From Pseudomonadota bacterium (GTDB taxonomy: Bacteria; Pseudomonadota; Alphaproteobacteria; Rhizobiales; Rhizobiaceae): a DNA stretch of 8,428 nucleotides. Positions 6,721 to 8,428 of this stretch are shown here, piece by piece. Below the pieces are notes generated by a model that searched no databases, was not told where the DNA came from, and saw only the letters and a list, made by a program, of their open reading frames with translations. Every line of letters begins with the position of its first letter. Position 1 is the first letter of the stretch. The DNA lies in NCBI GenBank assembly GCA_023388675.1, contig JAEWFU010000291.1, positions 1 through 8,428 on the forward strand, in the 5' to 3' direction. The position numbers were made by a program, and so were the translations under genes.

Positions 6721-7523
6721 CCCCAGATCAGCAGCGCGACCAGCCCGACCGTCCCCACCAGCAGCCGCCAGTAGGCAAAGGGCGCATAACCGCGCCGCGA
6801 GACGAAATCGAGCAGCTTGCGCACCACCAGGACGGCTGCGACGAAGGCGAACAGGAAACCCGTCGCGATAATGGGCAGGTCGTTGACCGACAGGATGTCA
6901 CGGTTCTTGTAGAGATCGTAGACGAAGGCGCCGGCCATGGTGGGCATGGCTAGGAAGAACGAGAACTCGGCGGCAGAACGCTTGTCCGCGCCGAGCAGCA
7001 GCGCGCCGACGATCGTCGCACCCGAGCGCGAGGTGCCGGGAATCATCGCAAGGCACTGGAAAAGGCCGATCCGGAAATAGACCGAAAGCGGAAACTCCGA
7101 AGCCTCGGTATATTTCGGCCTGATCGCCCAGCGATCGACCCAAAGCAGGATGAAGCCGCCGATGATCAGCGTGATGCAGATCAGCATCGGGCTTTCGAAC
7201 AGCACTTCCTTGATGAAGCTGTGCGCCAGCGCGCCAATTACGGCAGCGGGCAGAAAGGCGATCAGTATGCCGAGAACGAAAGTCTGCGTGGCGCGATCGG
7301 ACGGAAGCTTGATGAGCATGTCCCACAATCGCGCGAAATAGACCGAGAGAATCGCCAGGATCGCGCCGAGCTGGATGACCACCTCGAACACCTTGCCGGT
7401 CGACTGGAAGCCCATGAAATGGCCGGCGAGAAGGATGTGACCGGTCGATGAGACGGGGATGAACTCGGTCAGGCCTTCCAGGATGCCGAGGATAGCGGCC
7501 CCGACGATCGTCTGTTCGCTCAT
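6717..7523 (-). CDS. uppP: Undecaprenyl-diphosphatase UppP (BacA family)
   Basis: This 268-residue integral membrane enzyme removes a phosphate from undecaprenyl diphosphate at the periplasmic face, recycling the lipid carrier for peptidoglycan and other envelope polymers. Family members also give bacitracin resistance when overproduced. The catalytic signatures are intact: Glu16 and Glu20 with PVSSTGH (23-29) in the first re-entrant region, and PGTSRSG (162-168, including Arg166) in the second. Length and the helix pattern to the C-terminal LLIWG are normal. The ATG at 7521-7523 (plus coordinates) has GGAG five bases upstream on the minus strand. This is the UppP/BacA phosphatase and not the unrelated SbmA-like BacA peptide transporter of rhizobia, which shares the name. 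It is divergent from the fzlA-like gene, and its stop overlaps that of the TSUP gene. Confidence 0.96.
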   Translation of the reverse strand: MSEQTIVGAAILGILEGLTEFIPVSSTGHILLAGHFMGFQSTGKVFEVVIQLGAILAILSVYFARLWDMLIKLPSDRATQTFVLGILIAFLPAAVIGALAHSFIKEVLFESPMLICITLIIGGFILLWVDRWAIRPKYTEASEFPLSVYFRIGLFQCLAMIPGTSRSGATIVGALLLGADKRSAAEFSFFLAMPTMAGAFVYDLYKNRDILSVNDLPIIATGFLFAFVAAVLVVRKLLDFVSRRGYAPFAYWRLLVGTVGLVALLIWG

Positions 7524-7552
7524 GTCTGCTCCGGCAGTTTGTGCGCCGCTTG

Positions 7553-7581
7553 CTTGTCAGGAAATGGATGAGCGCCTATAG
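7553..7581 (+). promoter_or_regulatory. Candidate housekeeping promoter for the fzlA-like gene
   Basis: CTTGTC (7553-7558), a 17-base spacer and CTATAG (7576-7581) match the alphaproteobacterial sigma-70 pattern I know (CTTGAC, 17 bases, CTATAT) in 10 of 12 positions. Transcription would begin near 7588, giving a leader of about 85 bases before the ATG at 7673. The -10 lies inside the palindrome CCTATAGG (7575-7582), so the same bases could serve as a -10 for divergent transcription towards uppP, although the minus-strand -35 is poor. This is read by eye only. Confidence 0.5.
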
Positions 7582-7672
7582 GACGAGACCGCCTCGCGCC
7601 CGACTCAGGAACGGGTTCGAGACTTAGACCCGCTGCCCTAAAAAGGCCAGACCATTCCTGTTTGCCGGTGCC

Positions 7673-8365
7673 ATGCTGACTCTGTTCCATCATCCGCTCT
7701 TTCCCGCTTGCCGGTTCGTCCGCCTTTCCTTCGGAGAGTACGGAGAGGAGCTGGCGCTGATCGAGGAGAAGCCCTGGCTGCGGCGCAAGGAATTCCTGAC
7801 GCTCAATCCCGCCGCCACACTTCCCGTGCTGCTGGCCGAAGGCGACGAACCCATCGTCGGCGCCACGGTGATCGCCGAGTATGTCGACGAGACCCGAGGC
7901 GTGCTCAAGCGCGACAAGCGGCTCTTTGTCGAAGACCCTCTGGCGCGTGCGGAAATCCGCAGGCTGGTCGACTGGTATCTGGTCAAGGCGGAGGCGGACG
8001 TTGCCCGTCACCTGGTGCGCGAGCGCGTATTGAAGCCGGTTATGGCCAGCGAACATGGCGGCGGTTCACCCGATTCGGGGGCGATCCGCGCTGCGCGCGC
8101 CAATGTCCGTCAGCACATGAAATACACCAACTGGCTGGCCGGCACGCGCAACTGGCTGGCCGGCACGCGCCTGACCTATGCCGACATGGCGGCGGCGGCA
8201 ACGTTGTCCGTGCTCGACTATCTCGGCGAAATCTCCTGGTCGGACTACCCGGCGGCCAAGGACTGGTATTCGCGCATGAAGTCGCGTCCGTCGTTCCGGC
8301 CACTTCTGGCCGACCGTGTGCGCAGCCTTTCGCCGGTTTCGCACTACGCCGACCTCGATTTCTGA
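7673..8365 (+). CDS. fzlA: FzlA-like glutathione S-transferase-fold cell-division protein
   Basis: This 230-residue cytoplasmic protein has a GST plan: a thioredoxin-like N-terminal domain (about 1-80, with FHHPLFPACRFVRL, cis-proline Pro51 in TLPVL, and ATVIAEYVDE at 64-73) and an all-helical C-terminal domain with LTYADMAAAA (167-176). The C terminus, RPSFRPLLADRVRSLSPVS followed by HYADLDF, matches what I remember of the alphaproteobacterial FzlA group. In Caulobacter FzlA binds FtsZ filaments, is essential for constriction, and its C-terminal tail matters for function; GST activity is not its known role. The match is by recall, so a plain GST remains possible. The start MLTLFHHP is the family start although its ribosome site (GGTG) is weak. 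Residues 153-159 and 160-166 are identical, encoded by an exact 21-bp tandem repeat. The next gene's ATG overlaps its stop by one base. Confidence 0.8.
   Translation: MLTLFHHPLFPACRFVRLSFGEYGEELALIEEKPWLRRKEFLTLNPAATLPVLLAEGDEPIVGATVIAEYVDETRGVLKRDKRLFVEDPLARAEIRRLVDWYLVKAEADVARHLVRERVLKPVMASEHGGGSPDSGAIRAARANVRQHMKYTNWLAGTRNWLAGTRLTYADMAAAATLSVLDYLGEISWSDYPAAKDWYSRMKSRPSFRPLLADRVRSLSPVSHYADLDF
8129..8170 (+). repeat. Exact 21-bp tandem repeat (two copies) inside fzlA
   Basis: Bases 8129-8149 and 8150-8170 are identical, each coding NWLAGTR. The repeat keeps the frame and lies just before the conserved LTYAD helix of the GST-like C-terminal domain. The second copy joins that helix directly. 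The protein length (230) looks normal for the group, so this may be homogenisation of two naturally similar segments and not an added unit. Confidence 0.95.
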
Positions 8366-8428
8366 TGACGGCCGGCCTGAAACCAGTCTCAAAAGACCGG
8401 CTTCGGGACTTTCTGAACCTCGAAGCGA
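8365..8428 (+). CDS. Start of a further gene, possibly queG (cut by window end)
   Basis: An ATG at 8365-8367 overlaps the fzlA stop by one base (TGATG) and opens a frame with no stop to the window end, giving 21 codons starting MTAGLKPVSKDRLRDFLN. This is too short for a firm assignment. The RLRDFLNLEA pattern and the position after a GST/fzlA gene fit the N terminus of epoxyqueuosine reductase QueG as I remember it from related rhizobial genomes. QueG performs the last step of queuosine synthesis in tRNA using cobalamin and iron-sulfur clusters. The downstream sequence would settle this. Confidence 0.5.
   Translation, partial: MTAGLKPVSKDRLRDFLNLEA

Noticed and set aside
7612..7632. Inverted repeat CGGGT/ACCCG with a GGTTCGA-like string resembling a tRNA T-arm
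   Set aside because: The stem is only 5 bp with an 11-base loop, and no acceptor, D or anticodon arms can be found; not a tRNA.

Overview
The window looks like ordinary chromosome from a GC-rich alphaproteobacterium, most likely of the order Hyphomicrobiales (Rhizobiales; a Mesorhizobium/Nitratireductor-like Phyllobacteriaceae is a reasonable guess). The evidence is the strong G/C bias at third codon positions, an FzlA-type GST-like cell-division protein that is typical of Alphaproteobacteria, an NDUFA9-like epimerase, and an alphaproteobacterial promoter of the CTTGnC-N17-CTATnn type. There is no sign of mobile elements, CRISPR, rRNA, tRNA or foreign base composition. Genes fill about 95 percent of the window.

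Region 1 (1-3321, plus strand) is a tightly packed exporter operon. It holds the 3' end of a CecR/YbiH-type TetR regulator, a lipoprotein membrane-fusion (HlyD/YbhG-like) protein, a single-domain ABC ATPase (YbhF-like, GTG start) and one ABC-2 permease (YbhS-like). Each downstream gene overlaps the stop codon of the one before it by 4 bp (ATGA, GTGA, ATGA), so translational coupling is likely. It resembles a reduced form of the E. coli CecR-controlled ybhGFSR drug/ion exporter, with one ATPase domain and one permease. A perfect 11-bp hairpin (3329-3358) separates it from the convergent next gene.

Region 2 (3365-4789, minus strand) is one polytopic ion transporter of the NhaD/CitMHS-like superfamily with an apparent N-terminal signal peptide. 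The gap at 4790-4972 separates it from a divergent plus-strand pair: an NDUFA9-like atypical SDR/epimerase and, 8 bp later and probably from a TTG start, a TauE/SafE (TSUP) family permease.

Region 3 (6717-8428) concerns the envelope and cell division. The minus-strand undecaprenyl-diphosphatase gene uppP converges on the TSUP gene, and the two share a palindromic CTAG as their stop codons. uppP is divergent from an fzlA-like gene across a 149-bp gap that carries a good promoter candidate. fzlA overlaps the start of a further gene, cut by the window edge, which may be queG. UppP recycles the lipid carrier for peptidoglycan and FzlA acts with FtsZ at the division site, so the divergent pair may serve linked processes.

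I did not find a convincing novel system. The points most worth checking are small-scale: the reduced exporter architecture, the exact 21-bp tandem repeat in fzlA, the shared CTAG stop, and the palindromic -10 element between uppP and fzlA.
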